Of a stretch of DNA of 6,219 bases, positions 5,789 to 6,219 are shown piece by piece; the first letter of the stretch is position 1, and each line of letters begins with the position of its first letter. The position numbers and the translations under genes were made by a program. Location of the stretch: contig CALEYV010000014.1 in assembly GCA_937927875.1 (NCBI GenBank), forward strand, positions 1 to 6,219, read 5' to 3'. The notes under the pieces were generated by a model, which was not told the origin of the DNA, did no database searches, and saw only the letters and a program-made list of their open reading frames with translations. Source of the stretch: an uncultured Actinomycetes bacterium. Its GTDB lineage: Bacteria > Actinomycetota > Acidimicrobiia > IMCC26256 > PALSA-555.

Positions 5789-6219
5789 ATGCCTGAGGCC
5801 TATCTCGTCGACGCCGTCCGGACGCCGGTCGGCAAGCGGGGCGGCGGCCTGGCCGCCGTGCACCCGGCCGACCTCGGCGCCCACGTCATCCGCGCCCTCG
5901 TCGAGCGCAACGACCTCGACCCGATGGCGGTCGAGGACGTGTACTTCGGCTGCGTCGACCAGCTCGGCCCCCAGGCCGGGGACATCGCGCGCACCGCGTG
6001 GCTGGCGGCCGGGTACCCGGAGGAGGTCCCCGGCACCACCATCGACCGCCAGTGCGGCTCGTCGCAGCAGGCGGTGCACTTCGCGGCCCAGGCCGTGATG
6101 AGCGGCACCAACGACGTCATCGTCGCGGGCGGGGTCCAGAACATGACCATGATCCCGATCGCGGCCGCGATGACGGCCGCCGAGCCGCTCGGCTTCGCCG
6201 ACCCGTTCTCCGGATCGGA
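5789..6219 (+). CDS. fadA6: FadA6-like thiolase (5' part only)
   Basis: The first 143 codons of a thiolase; the rest lies beyond the window. The start MPEAYLVDAVRTPVGKRGG is typical of the family, and DRQCGSSQQA (86-95) carries the nucleophilic Cys89 that forms the acyl-enzyme. The stretch LAAGYPEEVPGTTIDRQCGSSQQA together with IVAGGVQNM (111-119) matches my memory of mycobacterial FadA6 (Rv3556c) much better than FadA5, whose active site reads CQCGSGQQA. FadA6 cleaves the open-chain beta-keto thioester left after IpdAB opens the last steroid ring (MOODA-CoA), so it is the next step after the left-hand operon. The second catalytic Cys and the active-site His are in the missing part. In M. tuberculosis fadA6 is on the opposite strand from ipdABC; here all are co-directional. 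A general acetyl-CoA acetyltransferase is the alternative. Confidence 0.85.
   Translation, partial: MPEAYLVDAVRTPVGKRGGGLAAVHPADLGAHVIRALVERNDLDPMAVEDVYFGCVDQLGPQAGDIARTAWLAAGYPEEVPGTTIDRQCGSSQQAVHFAAQAVMSGTNDVIVAGGVQNMTMIPIAAAMTAAEPLGFADPFSGS

Noticed and set aside
4676..6079. Long - strand open frame of 467 codons opposite the short dehydrogenase and thiolase
   Set aside because: Shadow of two recognised genes; no motif or plausible ribosome binding site supports it.

Overview
The window is very GC-rich with almost exclusively G or C in third codon positions, frequent GTG starts and tightly packed genes. This fits a high-GC actinobacterium; I cannot name the genus, and a mycobacterial, rhodococcal or acidimicrobial relative would all fit. 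The gene content is a fragment of a steroid (cholesterol-type) C/D-ring catabolism cluster, recognised from IpdA, IpdB, IpdC and a FadA6-like thiolase, the set that in Mycobacterium tuberculosis belongs to the KstR2 regulon.

Left block (1-3103, + strand): the 3' end of ipdA, then ipdB, ipdC and a class C beta-lactamase-fold serine hydrolase. All four are linked by stop/start overlaps (GTGA, TGATG, GTGA), so they very probably form one translationally coupled transcript. By analogy with the characterised pathway, IpdC introduces a double bond in the bicyclic CoA thioester and IpdAB hydrolytically opens the last ring. The serine hydrolase is the unexplained passenger of this block.

Gap (3104-3254): 151 bases without a + strand gene. 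On the - strand there is a plausible 41-residue single-span membrane protein (3072-3197) with a Shine-Dalgarno sequence. A 20-base near-perfect palindrome (3209-3228) lies between it and the next + strand gene. This looks like a short divergent promoter region, but no known operator is recognised.

Right block (3255-6219, + strand): a SnoaL/NTF2-fold protein, a full-length acyl-CoA dehydrogenase, a shorter acyl-CoA dehydrogenase that appears to lack a catalytic base, and the first 143 codons of a FadA6-type thiolase that runs off the window. Spacings of 13, 7 and 21 bases suggest a second operon. The two dehydrogenases look like the subunits of a heteromeric FadE complex of the steroid-degrading type, and the thiolase would cleave the open-chain beta-keto thioester produced by IpdAB. 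Together the window describes the late ring-opening and beta-oxidation-like steps of steroid breakdown, with three proteins (serine hydrolase, SnoaL-like protein, small membrane protein) of unassigned role.
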